DNA from: Chrysaora quinquecirrha
Taxonomy: Eukaryota > Cnidaria > Scyphozoa > Semaeostomeae > Pelagiidae
DNA length: 64,000 nucleotides
Assembly: GCA_014526335.1 (NCBI GenBank)
Contig: JACTAT010000029.1
Location: forward strand, 4,950,114-5,014,113
Direction of reading: 5' to 3'
Position 1 is the first letter of the stretch. Every line of letters begins with the position of its first letter. This document shows positions 45,659 to 59,500 of this stretch, in pieces. Position numbers and translations under genes: made by a program. The notes beneath the pieces were generated by a model, which saw only the letters and a program-made list of their open reading frames with translations, ran no database searches and was not told the DNA's origin.

Positions 45659-47428
45659 TTACAAGTTTGTGTAGGATGCATTTTGCAACAGAGCATGAAC
45701 TGTCACACAAACTTCACTTGGGTTCTTCTCTTCAAGAATATCAGCTGGAGAACACAACTGAGATTTATCAACACCAAGTTTTCTGCATCCCTCTATAAAT
45801 GCATCAACGTTCATCAGACATTTAGGCATCGTTAGTTTGGGCATGCCAGCACTTGGGACATGAATGACAGGAATAGTTCCTTTTCGGACATGGTTCACAA
45901 GATGGCAAAGCACGACACCATCGGCAAGAGCAGCAGGAAGATCATCAGGCAATGTAATACGGAGACGTGTCTCAATGGCTGATCGCAGCTTTTCTAGTTG
46001 CTGGAACTCTTCCTTCGCACTGTCAAACATCCTCCTCATTGTAAATGTAGAATGCCCTTCCTTCAGAACCTTAGCGGTTTTCCCTCTACCCAAAGAAGAT
46101 CTTTTACCAATACCTTCAAATGGGAACGGTTCTTTTTCAGGCTCTGATTTAATCTTCTCCAGTTTCTGTTTGGTGAGGAGTGCCTCTGTTCTCATTTTCA
46201 GTAGCTGTTCCTTTCGTCCTTCAACATCAGAGATCTCTTGCTTTTCAGTGGGCATCTCCTTATCTGAATAACTCTTCATTTTGCTGCCATACATTCTAAC
46301 ATTAGCCCTGTCAAGTGATAAAGTGCTTTGTGCAGCTTGACTGGGTCCTTTTTCTTGGATTCTAGAAAGTGTTTTTGTTTTCTGATTGGGAGACAAGTGT
46401 CTTGTGGTCTCCTGGCGGTGTTCTTGAAATGTCATGCTCTCATTTTTCTTTCTCATTGCCTCCTTGCGGTCAGCCTGTTCTTCAATAACAGGACAGACTT
46501 TTTCTATTGACACATGGTCTTTCACTTCTTCCACCTGAATGTCACCTTGACTTTTGTTTTCTGGCTCATGTGGACCTTGCTGGGACTCTGATGTTTGATC
46601 CAGATGACTTAGTTTGAAATCATGCTCTAAAAGACTACTGCTTGAAACACTGCTGATAGATGGTGACATTCTGCTGCTCTGCCTTGCATCTCGATCCAAA
46701 GACAACACTTTATCTTGCTTCTGTGCTGCCATACTCAGATGCTTGAATATATGCAGTTTCCCTTTCAAGCATATCTGTGCTGGTGGTGATGTAAGCGGAT
46801 TGTCTTTGACATCAAGTTGTACCAGTGAAGTGATGAGTCGAAATGCAGGTGGGATAACTGAAATCTTGTTGCATGAAATGTCAAGTTTGGTCAAGTATTT
46901 TAACTTGCTTATTTCATCAGGAAGTGAGAGCAGCTGGTTTCTTCTTAGGTTGAAGATTCTAAGCGATACCAACTCGCCAAGGGTACTCGGTATGCTAGTC
47001 AGTTCATTGCAGCTTAGATCAAGATGTTGCAGCTTCCCAAGCAATCCAATTTCACTGGGAATGTGTGCCAGTTTGTTATGGCTCAAAATCAGGGTTTTCA
47101 AAGGAAGGGAACAAATATGGACAGGCAGCATTTGTATTTGATTATGGCTCAAATTCAGTTGCGTTAATGACGAGAGATTGCTCAGATCTGGAATATTTCG
47201 CAGATTGTTGTATGAGAAATGCATATATTCCATCATGAAAGCATGACATAGTTCCTCAGGGATCTCTTGAAACTTGTTGTTCGACATGTCGACTTTGACC
47301 ACGTCGGTCAAATCAAACATGTCGACAGAAACTGGGAATTCCTTCATGTTGCGTCGTGCTAAATCTAGAATTCCCGTCTCTTGTGAATCCTCGAAACATT
47401 TATCTAAATTTCTGTTCTTATCCTTCAT
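45659..47428 (-). CDS. LRCH: LRCH family protein (leucine-rich repeats and calponin-homology domain), intronless
   Basis: One uninterrupted frame of 589 residues. Residues about 19-225 form eight or nine leucine-rich repeats (for example LSHNKLAHIPSEIGLLGKL) and end in PPAQICLKGKLHIFKHL, a stretch nearly identical in vertebrate LRCH1-4. A polar, low-complexity linker follows (about 240-465), then a calponin-homology domain (about 475-585) starting LRSAIETRLRITLPDDLPAA. LRCH proteins bind septins or DOCK8-type regulators and act at the cell cortex and cytoskeleton. The start at 47428 is preferred: the open frame continues upstream to 47719, but that part is cysteine-rich, domain-free and would overlap the BDH2 first exon. 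Vertebrate LRCH genes have many introns, so the lack of any here suggests a retrocopy or lineage-wide intron loss. There are no disabling changes. It is divergent from BDH2. Confidence 0.92.
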   Translation of the reverse strand: MKDKNRNLDKCFEDSQETGILDLARRNMKEFPVSVDMFDLTDVVKVDMSNNKFQEIPEELCHAFMMEYMHFSYNNLRNIPDLSNLSSLTQLNLSHNQIQMLPVHICSLPLKTLILSHNKLAHIPSEIGLLGKLQHLDLSCNELTSIPSTLGELVSLRIFNLRRNQLLSLPDEISKLKYLTKLDISCNKISVIPPAFRLITSLVQLDVKDNPLTSPPAQICLKGKLHIFKHLSMAAQKQDKVLSLDRDARQSSRMSPSISSVSSSSLLEHDFKLSHLDQTSESQQGPHEPENKSQGDIQVEEVKDHVSIEKVCPVIEEQADRKEAMRKKNESMTFQEHRQETTRHLSPNQKTKTLSRIQEKGPSQAAQSTLSLDRANVRMYGSKMKSYSDKEMPTEKQEISDVEGRKEQLLKMRTEALLTKQKLEKIKSEPEKEPFPFEGIGKRSSLGRGKTAKVLKEGHSTFTMRRMFDSAKEEFQQLEKLRSAIETRLRITLPDDLPAALADGVVLCHLVNHVRKGTIPVIHVPSAGMPKLTMPKCLMNVDAFIEGCRKLGVDKSQLCSPADILEEKNPSEVCVTVHALLQNASYTNL

Positions 47429-49939
<2,511 letters not shown>

Positions 49940-49968
49940 AAACTCTTTCAAAATGCTTGTTTAGAGGA

Positions 49969-49974
49969 ATTAAA
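49969..49974 (+). terminator. Possible polyadenylation signal of BDH2
   Basis: ATTAAA, the commonest variant signal, begins 30 bases after the BDH2 stop codon. The spacing is short but plausible. It is the only candidate near the stop. Confidence 0.3.
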
Positions 49975-50439
49975 GTAAGGGCTTGATTATTTTTATATTA
50001 GAAATTTATACTGTACGCAATTCTAAATGGTAAAAAGATAATAGGTAGGTTACACAGTAGAAAGATACTACAGATCAATGTTTTTGTCTCTTTGAAGACT
50101 TTCTGTCTCGATCCGTACAACAACAAGATTCAACCGTTTTCAAATTTGCGATAAATACAAGACAGAATTTTAATATGTTTTAACCTTGTTCACCTTACAC
50201 TCCCCAGGGTATGAAGCATCAGAAATAGACCGACTGAATTGTCTCAACTGTCGAATATGGAGTGAGGTGTGGGACAAAAATCCGAAATGCTTTTCGTCAA
50301 GCATTATTGATTTCGCGGTGGTACTTTAGTGTGTCATGTAATGGTTTCAATGTATCGTGGAGTGGTTTCAGTGTGTCATGCAGTGGTCTTGTTATGTCAT
50401 AGTTTTAGTGTAATGTTGAGCCGTGTTTACCTTTCGAGT

Positions 50440-50515
50440 GGCCCGAAAATCATCCATTCTGTCACCCCGCAAAATCAATCATTCTGTCAAGCCGAAAAAT
50501 CATCCATTCTGTCAA
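50440..50515. repeat. Three direct copies of a short unit
   Basis: AAAATCATCCATTCTGTCA, AAAATCAATCATTCTGTCA and AAAATCATCCATTCTGTCA at a spacing of about 28-30 bases. Confidence 0.6.
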
Positions 50516-50732
50516 GAGCCACTGTCGAGGAACGCGTCACAGCTCTTCGCAAAGCAAGAAAGTGTTAAAAAATGCTGTCTTTGAAAGATTGATCAACTCA
50601 AGAATTAACTTCAGTCAACAGCCAAGAAGCATTTCGAGAAACAGAAATAAATGAGAAGAAGGGAGGCCTCAGGTCAGGCCTTGTCTAAGTCTTCTTGACT
50701 TGACCTTTGACAAAGATGTTGTCAAAGCAAGG

Positions 50733-51055
50733 CCAGTTTCAGGAGGGGGGCTTTGGGGGGTATCAAAACCTGAAAACTCGGAAGAAAATTGGGACAAACC
50801 CGAAAACCCGCATGACCATAGTTTCAACAACTTTTTAAAGAATTTTACACATTGGTAACCTTTGCGGGTTTTAAAACCTGAAAACCATCATATTTTAATT
50901 ACAATACCCGAAAACCGAGCTAGAAAAATGGCAAAACCTGTTGCCCGTTAAATACTTGACCCGAAAACCCGCACAATTTTTGGAAAAACCCGAAAACCCG
51001 AGGGGAAAATCGGCAATACCCGCAACGCGTGAAATCCCAAAGCCCCCTTTTTCAG
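50733..51055. mobile_element. Inverted-repeat element with AACCCGAAAACCCG units
   Basis: Left GGGGGGCTTTGGGGGGTATC and right GAAATCCCAAAGCCCCC are inverted. The interior repeats ACCCGAAAACCCG in several forms. Non-coding. Confidence 0.5.
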
Positions 51056-51144
51056 AAGATCAGATTCATGATCCATTTTGAAATAGAAGAGCCAAAGCAG
51101 ATTTTAGTAAGAAAACAGAGAAAAACATTCCCTCTAGAGTATTA

Positions 51145-51345
51145 CACGCTTTTTTTATAAGGAACCACTTTATAAGGAACCTACATGTTGAAGGCCCGAA
51201 AATTTAAAGAACTTATTACTACTAAAGAGAAAATCCTTAAGGAACTTTTCAATGTTGAATGCTTTTATCACTGCAAATAATCAAGAATTAGAAAGCCGAT
51301 TCCATTCATTTGCAGTCGAAAATCACATAAATTGTACTCTGACTC
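51145..51345. mobile_element. TACACGC-TTTTTT-ATAAGG MITE, truncated
   Basis: Left end TTACACGCTTTTTTTATAAG followed by GGCCCGAAAATTTAAAGAAC as in 51459-51866 read in reverse; the other terminus is absent. Confidence 0.5.
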
Positions 51346-51458
51346 TGACCGCGCACTCTGACCAGAAACCTGAAAGACAGTCTTTTACCTACAAAAAGAA
51401 CATAACTGAACTGCGTCAGAGCTAATAAAGATTCCTTATGTTATTTGACTAATGTCGT

Positions 51459-51866
51459 TACACGCTTTTTTTTTTATAAGGAACCTACCTCATGGCCTAG
51501 TTCTTAAAGTTCCTTATTTTCGGGCCTCTTTTGAGGCCATTGTAGTTCAAAAGTTCCTTAATAGTTCCTTAATTTTAACTGCACATACAGTGGTCTTAAC
51601 AATAAAAGAGAGACATTTGCATGTGAGCAAAGCTCGAGACTACTCAAAGAAACATTGGATACATGCTTAACGTACAATTTATGTGATTTTCGACTGCAAA
51701 TGAATGGAACCGGCTTTCTAATTCTTGATTATTTGCAGTGATAAAAGTATTCAACATTCAAAAGTTCCTTAATGATTTTCTCTTTAGTAGTATAAGTTCT
51801 TTAAAGTTTCGGGCCTTCTACATGTAGGTTCCTTATAAAGTGGTTCCTTATAAAAAAAAGCGTGTA
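51459..51866. mobile_element. Tc1/mariner-type MITE flanked by TA
   Basis: Ends TACACGCTTTTTTTTTTATA and its inverse TATAAAAAAAAGCGTGTA; the outer TA on each side can be the duplicated target. It is 408 bp long, with several internal GTTCCTTAA units. No transposase. Confidence 0.7.
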
Positions 51867-52370
51867 TTTAAAGATAAGGCAACATATTAAAACAATAGAA
51901 AATGACAAAGGCCAACGGACTCTTATCGCAAAAATTTCGTTTTTCGTCATAACGGAGCTTATGTCAAGGGTTATCGTCATAACGTTATCAGTCTTCCTTG
52001 GTATGAGAAACTGTAGATGATTTCTCTTCTTCTCAGTTTGGCTACGTCTGAATACCGAAAGACTCCGTCAGCCTAGCTAAATTTTTATTCATTCAGAATT
52101 GTTCTATCTGAAAGCGTGGTCTTGGAATTTAAATTGAAGATTTTATCTCAGGGAAGAAAAATATCTAGACGATAACTCATCGAGCTATTGCTCCTTCGCA
52201 GAAGCAAACATGGCAGATAAGGAAAGCAATCTCCAGAAATGTCGTACATTCGTACATCTTTGCATGAAACATGAAATAATAATGGTTAAGAAAATCCCTG
52301 GAAATTCCAGATACATCTTGCTTGTGACAAAAATTTATATGCATATTTTCATTTAATTCAATTGTCTCAC

Positions 52371-52608
52371 CTACAATCTTGGACAAAATATATTGGAACG
52401 GCCTAAATAGTTTTGCTACTATCTATTGATTCCCCCTTCTCCCCCGTTACAATGTTGTTTCGTACAAAAGTTGTTTTGCTCTACTACCAACATTGTTTCG
52501 GGGGTAAAAGGGGGGGAGAATTGAAGATATGGAAGTAGAAAATCAATGGAATTGGCCTTATTCCTTGGAGAAAATGCCTTGTCCCAAATATTTTGTCCAA
52601 GATTGTAG
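52371..52608. mobile_element. CTACAATCTTGG MITE, copy 2
   Basis: Left CTACAATCTTGGACAAAATA and right TATTTTGTCCAAGATTGTAG match over 20 bases. The middle carries CCCCCGTTACAATGTTG and its inverse. 238 bp. Confidence 0.7.
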
Positions 52609-53861
52609 CATTAGTTATATGAAAACTGCACTAAATCGCCAGTAGTTGAATTAGGGAATTCACTCTTTAGAAAAATCGCATACCCTTACTAAGAATTCTG
52701 ACAAGTGCTAAGGTCTAGTTAGGGCTCTGTCCAATTCTTTTCATGAAAACCCCTGTTTTATATGAAATCTCTAGCTATATTTTTAAGAGTTAACTGCACC
52801 TTGATCTTCTTGCTTGTAAAAAACTCGTCCTTAGAGCAAAAGTTTCTCTGCAGTGAAACAGGTGAAAAAAGCAAAACTTAATTTAATTGCGACGTTGCTG
52901 GGGACCTGAAATCATGCCGAAATAAAGATCGATCCTTATTATTTTCTTATTGGTATAAGATAACCTTCTCTTGACCCAAAGTACTTTTGGTTTTAAATTT
53001 AAATTGCAGCAGCAAGAAGACAATCATCTAACGGTTTCGTTTAGTGTTTCGATTTGCAAGCCTTTCCCTCTTTATTCAAAATCAGAAATCAAAAGAAGCA
53101 GAAAAGCTTTGGAATGTTTAGATTTCATTTTACAAACATCTGTATTCTTTATGTTGATTACTCGATGTTTTCCATGTTTTTCTTGGTACTTTGCCAGAGA
53201 TAGCAACTTGTTTGTGAAAGTAACGGTGAAAGGATAGCAGTGATAACATGGGACAGCGTTGGACAGCACCATACTTGGTAAAGACCGTTGCCCAACTCTT
53301 ACAAGCCTCCTCCGCACAACCTTTACAATCCTAATTACAATTGCCACGTACAATTGAAAATCTAATTACAGAGAAAAATCAACGAAAATATTAGATTATC
53401 TCGACGATTCATTAACCAATCCGGTGTGCTCATGATTACATTTCAATTCACCTCCTCCACATTTTTGGTGCCAAGTTTTCAGAGTACAATTGAAAGATAT
53501 TGTAGTCTTTGTCTAGCAAGCGTATATTACGATAGTAATGACGATTCTGAAATCAAATAACCGCAAACACGCTCTGGTACTGTACTATCCGTCAGAAATA
53601 GTTATTTATTGCACTGTGATATGATGCCACTAGATATCAACGATTCTATTCACAAGCAAGAACTCTTTAGCAACAAGGAAGACGAGAACGTGAGTTTTGT
53701 TTATTTGTTTTGTTTGTTTGTTTGTTTGTTTACTATATTTATTAATACTTAGATTTTTATTCTTAGATCAACGTATTTTTATAACGAGCTGAGTTTGGTT
53801 ATAAGGAAATTTTCAAGTCCATTCATAAAAGTTAATAAGAATCTTTGCTAGGACCAATAGA

Positions 53862-54100
53862 TTAAAGGCCCATTTCCACTTCGTTCGCATTCGCCGTTCG
53901 CTGTTCGCTAGCCATCAAAAAAAGGCGAGTGCGAAGCGATTTTGATTTCCGCTTCAAGTCAAGCTCGAGCTTTCGCAAACGTTTTACTTTTTTTATCACC
54001 AAAAATTGATCACGAAGGCTGTATTCTGTTCGCAAGCGAGCAGCGAACTGTAAATTCGCTAGCGAACAGCGAATGCGAACGAAGGGGAAATGGGCCTTAA
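53862..54100. mobile_element. TTAA-flanked (piggyBac-type) MITE
   Basis: TTAA at 53862-53865 and 54097-54100 flank a 231-bp element. Inverted termini of about 40 bp read GGCCCATTTCC, then CTTCGTTCGCATTCGC and GTTCGCTAGC on the left, with the reverse on the right. TTAA duplication is the mark of piggyBac-class insertion. No coding sequence. Confidence 0.7.
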
Positions 54101-54287
54101 CAAATTTAATAGAGCGATATTTCAACCTATGTCTTAGAAAACTAAAAGCATACCCATTCTCAAGGTGCAACCAAGGAAAAAAAGTCACCCATTCTGGCCG
54201 CAAATCCCCACTACCCAAATATTTAAGAGTGCCCCCCCCCGGGCAATAGGCCAACAACGAGTGTCTACTTCAACTTTTTGCTAGCTA

Positions 54288-54638
54288 CACTCTTTTTTTT
54301 ATAAGAAACCCGTTTATAAGCAACTCAGTACTGAGATCAATATTGGTTCAGAAACTTTCAGTACTCGACCCAAAATAAGAGGACATTCGCAGGTCTCAAC
54401 AATCCAATCTTTAGAATTAGAAATATAGCATCGAAAAACGAGCTTCTGTTACACCACAAGTGTCTAGATTAACAAAAAAACAGCTGACGTAAATGTGAAT
54501 TGCATTGCCTCTTCTATTTGTCAAATCTAAGCATCAATTTTTACCTGTTTTGGCACTAAATAATTTTGATCCCTAAGAAACTGCTAAGAAACTTTGAGTA
54601 CTGAAAAAAACCTTAGTTTCTTATAAAAAAAAAGAGTG
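54288..54638. mobile_element. CACTC-TTTTTT-ATAAG MITE flanked by TA
   Basis: CACTCTTTTTTTTATAAGAA at the left and TTCTTATAAAAAAAAAGAGT at the right are inverted; TA lies on both sides (54286-54287, 54639-54640). Internal AAGAAACT units match the copy at 19490. A lone left end of the same type is at 54910. Confidence 0.65.
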
Positions 54639-54640
54639 TA

Positions 54641-56500
54641 GCTATTTTTGATTCGAAGAACTTATGCACTACAACGCAACTGCTCGTTGCACTTTATTTA
54701 GAAGTGCGGAAGAGCTTTTTGAACTGAACAGAGAGGCCAAATTTTTCCCAACTTTTCACTTACCTCTATGACAATAATTCGTTTGAAAGTCTAGCTTTCA
54801 TGCGGAATAAAAATGCTTCATTTCTCTGATTTTCGTCGGGGAATGGTCGAGTTGTCCAATTAGAAAAGAAAAGGCATAGGGTCGTAGCGTGCAAGCATTA
54901 TTCTAAAAAGTACACTCTTTTTTATAAGAATACTAAATAAATTTTTCAGCCTCGTATTCTTAAGAAATGTAAATTTCGAGCCTGGCCTGAACGTATCTTA
55001 AACCTGATATGGTTTTGGTGGGTGCATAGTGCATAGTTAAAAGAAATTTCATTACGAGAATTGAACGAAAGAAAAATTTACGCTCTTAGTCATAAGATAC
55101 TCTGTTAGGCACATCGCAAAACGGTGCCCTCGCTATCGCTAAAGATGATTTGCCGAGCAGTGCGCCTTGTCGGTTAAGTCGGTATCGGTCTGATATATTT
55201 TATCTCTGCTTCAATTATTTTAAGTTATTTTAGGCCTCCTCGAAGCCGCATATTCAATATTTTCCAAGATTTTTATGGAACATTGAGATAAACTCTTGAG
55301 TTGATCCTGTTCCTTAGGGCGATCAGATAATTTAATTCCGAAATACATACATGAAAGTACTTAATATATTCCTACTGATTATCGAAACAATTTGAAAGAA
55401 GAATGACAAAATTCCAAAAAATCGGAAATCCGCGTAAAAGCGGAAAAGCAGGTTCAAGTTTGACGTCAGTTGGGTTAAAAGTTTAAATGAAATAACTTTC
55501 ATGATATTTTATTGAAGAACCCTTACACCCTCTCAAAACTTGCTGGAATTCTTTTGGTCAGGAGACGCCAGGCAACGAACAGTTTTGGAATGATTCCGCA
55601 TGATTTTAATATTTTAGTTTAATTTATTGGTTAACCTTAATCCTGCCGGGCTTTTTTTGATCTAACACAGCCGGGAGGGGTGGGGGGGTGGTTTCCACCC
55701 CCCCTCCATAAATTGCTGTCCAGTAGAGCTAGAGCAATCAAACTTGGCACAGGCATTGGCCAATGTATTAGGAGTAATGTTGGTAAATTGGGCGTCTCCC
55801 ACTTCTATTATTGTGACATCATAATCAAAACATGTTATCAACGTCTGTCAAAAATCGACCTTCCTTAATATCAATAGAAATCCGGAAATTTTACATTTTG
55901 TTGCTAGTAACTATTTTCTCTTACCTTGCAAAGACCCAGTCAATTCTTATAAGATTTACTGGTAAAAATAGGCATTTATATGTGGTTTTGTCATGACCGC
56001 CTTCCATATAAGGCAATGTCACGTGACCCATTGTTATTATTTTGGGAATTTTTGTATCAAATTGTAGCTTATACATATAGGCTTAAAGTCAGCCTGGTTT
56101 GGAAGCTTATATTCATCACACAACAAAACAGTTTCAAGAAAAGCTTGAAGGGGTTGGATTCCACCCCGGTAGGATTATAACGTATCGAGAGTACATAGGT
56201 GCAAAACTCAAAAGGTTTCAAAGTGCTCAACACTATTGGCCCCACAAGACGGAATGTTAAATTTCCGCTATAGGCTAATTCTTTTATTTTGTTCAACATT
56301 TATCAGTTTATACCGGGACTAAACAGTCTAACATGAATCTTCCATGGCTGGCGTTTTTGCAACTATCAAATTGGCGCGAAGAATAGCTGGGCGGTGAGCC
56401 CGATTTTTATGGCGTTTTAAACATGATTCAATTGGAGCTATGAGGGTTGCATTGTTAAGGACATTTGTTTACTACACTAATTTTCCTTGAGAGCAAATAT
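54641..56500. other. Gene-poor intergenic stretch
   Basis: Nothing with coding character. A G/C run near 55675-55705 (GGGGTGGGGGGGTGG then CCACCCCCCC) looks like a decayed G-run transposon end. The upstream exon or promoter of the uncharacterised gene probably lies in the last kilobase but cannot be placed. Confidence 0.4.
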
Positions 56501-56525
56501 TTAGACAATATTTTCTTTTCAATAG

Positions 56526-59500
56526 GTAAAACTCGGTGAAAAGCAGAAAATGGATACACAAAAAGATAAAAACGCCCATTGTGAGAGAGAAATGGACGAT
56601 GCAACAAACCAAAACACAGAAGAAACAACTCAGAACGAGGTTGGCTTATCAAACCATGACTCTGCAAGCGAGGCAGCTCCACAGGGGCCCAACAACGAAA
56701 ATTTTCTTAAAGACATTTTTGATCGCATTCGTAATTCCGCTGTCCACAAAGAGTTGTTCGCTGGGCGACACGAAAAGCGATTCTCTGCGAAAAGACTGAG
56801 TGTCGTTCTTGAAACAGATACGAAAGCTGACGAGAAATACACCGTCCAACGACGCCATCCCGTCCTACAAGCGACTTTGTCACATGACATGACATTGACA
56901 AAGAAGAATAAAAAGGCAGAGTTGAGAAGAAGCCTGGATGAGCGAATCTTGAGGTCTGGGTTCGATTTTAGCATGTATTCAGCAAAAGAGCGGGAAATCC
57001 TCGCGATGATTTTAAAGAACGAAGAAGGAGTTTATACCAACGACTCTGACCTTGAGAAGGCGAAGAACCTGCTCAAACCGAGTTTCCTAAGCCCGAGGAA
57101 ATTTATCCAGGAAATCAAGAACGTCAGAACCCAGAAAAACTCAGTGCGAAAACCTAGCATCCTCGGTTCTGATAAAGAAGAAAACGATAACGAGGCAGGA
57201 TCATCACGTGGTGTCAAAGGACCTGGAGGTCCTAAAAAAGCTAACATTTTCAAGCGCTTTATAAAGTCCGCCTCTGAGAAATTTCCAACAAATAAAGTCA
57301 TATCGAATTCAAGAGAGGGTTTGGTTAATTCCCCGAGATCCAAGCAAAGAAAATATAACTTAATATCAAAGAAAACTGACGACCACGAGAAGTACCATGC
57401 AAGAAGGCCGTCTGGGAATTTAGAGTTGCACGCAATGCTTCAAGAGGAATTCAAACGCCTTCCTGGTCCCCTGTGCTCGTCATCAAGCACTTTGAACATG
57501 GTCGAAATGGTGGAACAGGCACGTATGGAATACGCAAATGAGACAAGAGGCCTTCAAAGGCGTGCGAGTGGATCGGATGCACATAAAGGGAATAAAAACG
57601 TCAGCAGCAGAGCATGTATAATCAGAGCCAACAGTGTATGTTCAGAGTGCTCGTCTGAATTAAATGGGACATTTTTTGAAGAGTTTGAGAAGTTCAAACG
57701 TGATCCGTTCCAGGAGTCAAAGTAAGAACTTTTTGGTTCTGACAATGTATATAATTCCTAATAGTGTTTTATTGTATAAAACTTTATATTCTTTCTTAAA
57801 TATACTTTATGTTATAGTTTTCCCTTAATATATAGTATCTAATATTTCATTAAATCTGTAAGATATAGAATTTATTGAATCTGGAAATTCTTCGTGCAGT
57901 ATTGAAACCATAGGCCAACAATAAGTCATACTTATGTCCACAATTTTCTTTTAACGTGTTTTAGTAGAAGAACAAATTATTGAGAGTTCAATCGCTAGAA
58001 AACATTCAAAGGCAGATATATAGAAGGCAAGAGGTCTTAAACAATATTTGCGATGTGTCCTTACCTTTTTCTTGTCCAAGGCCAAATAATTTCTTTTATT
58101 CTATGACCTTAACTCCTCTTATTTTGATGCTGCCTAGAAAGTTAGAAAAATGGTATTCAGATTGTATATTTGCTTAATATATTTACAGTAGTATTATTCA
58201 TTTTTATACTTTGTATATAGTTTCATTTTTGCAGTTGATAAAAGGAATGATAGCAGCCACGTTTAGAATAAATAGACGATTCTCAGCGAAAAGACAAAGC
58301 GTAGTTCTTGAAACAGAAACGCACGTCGTTGTTTGTAGGCATATAATTAATTTATTACGCTAACAGATAATTCAAATTTATATTTATAAAACCTTCGTTT
58401 TGTAAAAAATGTTTTGCTCCTTTTGCTGTAGTCACAGAAGAGGCGCAACGTTAAGGAAGAGTGTTGTTTCTACGAGTCCTGGGGGCCACTTGACTAGAAA
58501 AATGATGGGGGTGTGCAGAAAATGCTTTGAAGCACTAACCCTGTTCCACGAACAACGTCCCGAAAGTAGAGCTTGTCTTATAAAAAATTTGCTACATGCT
58601 TCCATGGTAGATTCATCAAGCATAGTAAAGCGCAAAAGCCGTTGCCTCTCTTTTGGTGCAATGAATCCCTCGTTTAAGCAATATGCTGCTAACACTTTCT
58701 TGCACAAGAAAGAAACACTTTGCGAAATTCGTTTTTTGCATATGACACTCTGTTCTGCGATTTCCTTCAAATATAAGAGAGGGGTGATAGGGTAGTGGTA
58801 CCATGGTACTAGAGGGGTGGTACGTGGTACCAAAGGGGTGGAACCCAAAGGTACCTTTTACCATCTTCTGAAAAAGGGTGGAACCTGGTACCTCTATCAA
58901 TTCATATGTATTAACATTTCATCCGACACAGTGGTTAACTCAGACCAAAATTGGGGCTACCTAGTACCATTACCTGCGATTTGAGTGAAACTTGGTACCA
59001 AACCTTGTGGTACCGGTACCTAAGATCCCCTTGTCACCCCCCTCATATATGAGCTCTGTCCAATAACATTCTAAATTGAAAACCAATGTGATCCTTCTTT
59101 CACAATTCTCATCTTTTCGACCAATTGGTGTTCAGACGTAAAAGATCTAGTAAATATTTCTATACTTATCTATATATTGCTGAGAAAGGGTGAAGATAAG
59201 CCTGCGAATCTGTTTTTTAAAATAACTACAGTATGAATGCCAGGTGCAATTTTAAGACAAAACGGATCCGGATATAACGATACATCCCGACTTCATCCAC
59301 AGTGTGGCTGAGGTGCTGCACGGCGGTGCGCTTACGAGGTTGGTGGTGGCCCTTACAGCTAATCGCTATCTCCAGCCAAGGGGGAGGAAATATCCGGCCC
59401 CTGACCAGAAATAGATGTTCCCTAACTGGATTAGAACTCACGACATCCAGGATCTATCAGTCTTCTAAATGCTATTGTTGTTGTTAATGTTTTTGTTGTT

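Noticed and set aside
50329..50568. 79-codon frame ending VEERVTALRKARKC
   Set aside because: It is partly made of a three-copy short repeat and has no splice or family support.
53862..54257. 131-codon minus-strand frame
   Set aside because: It mostly covers the TTAA MITE; its basic, repetitive sequence comes from the inverted termini.
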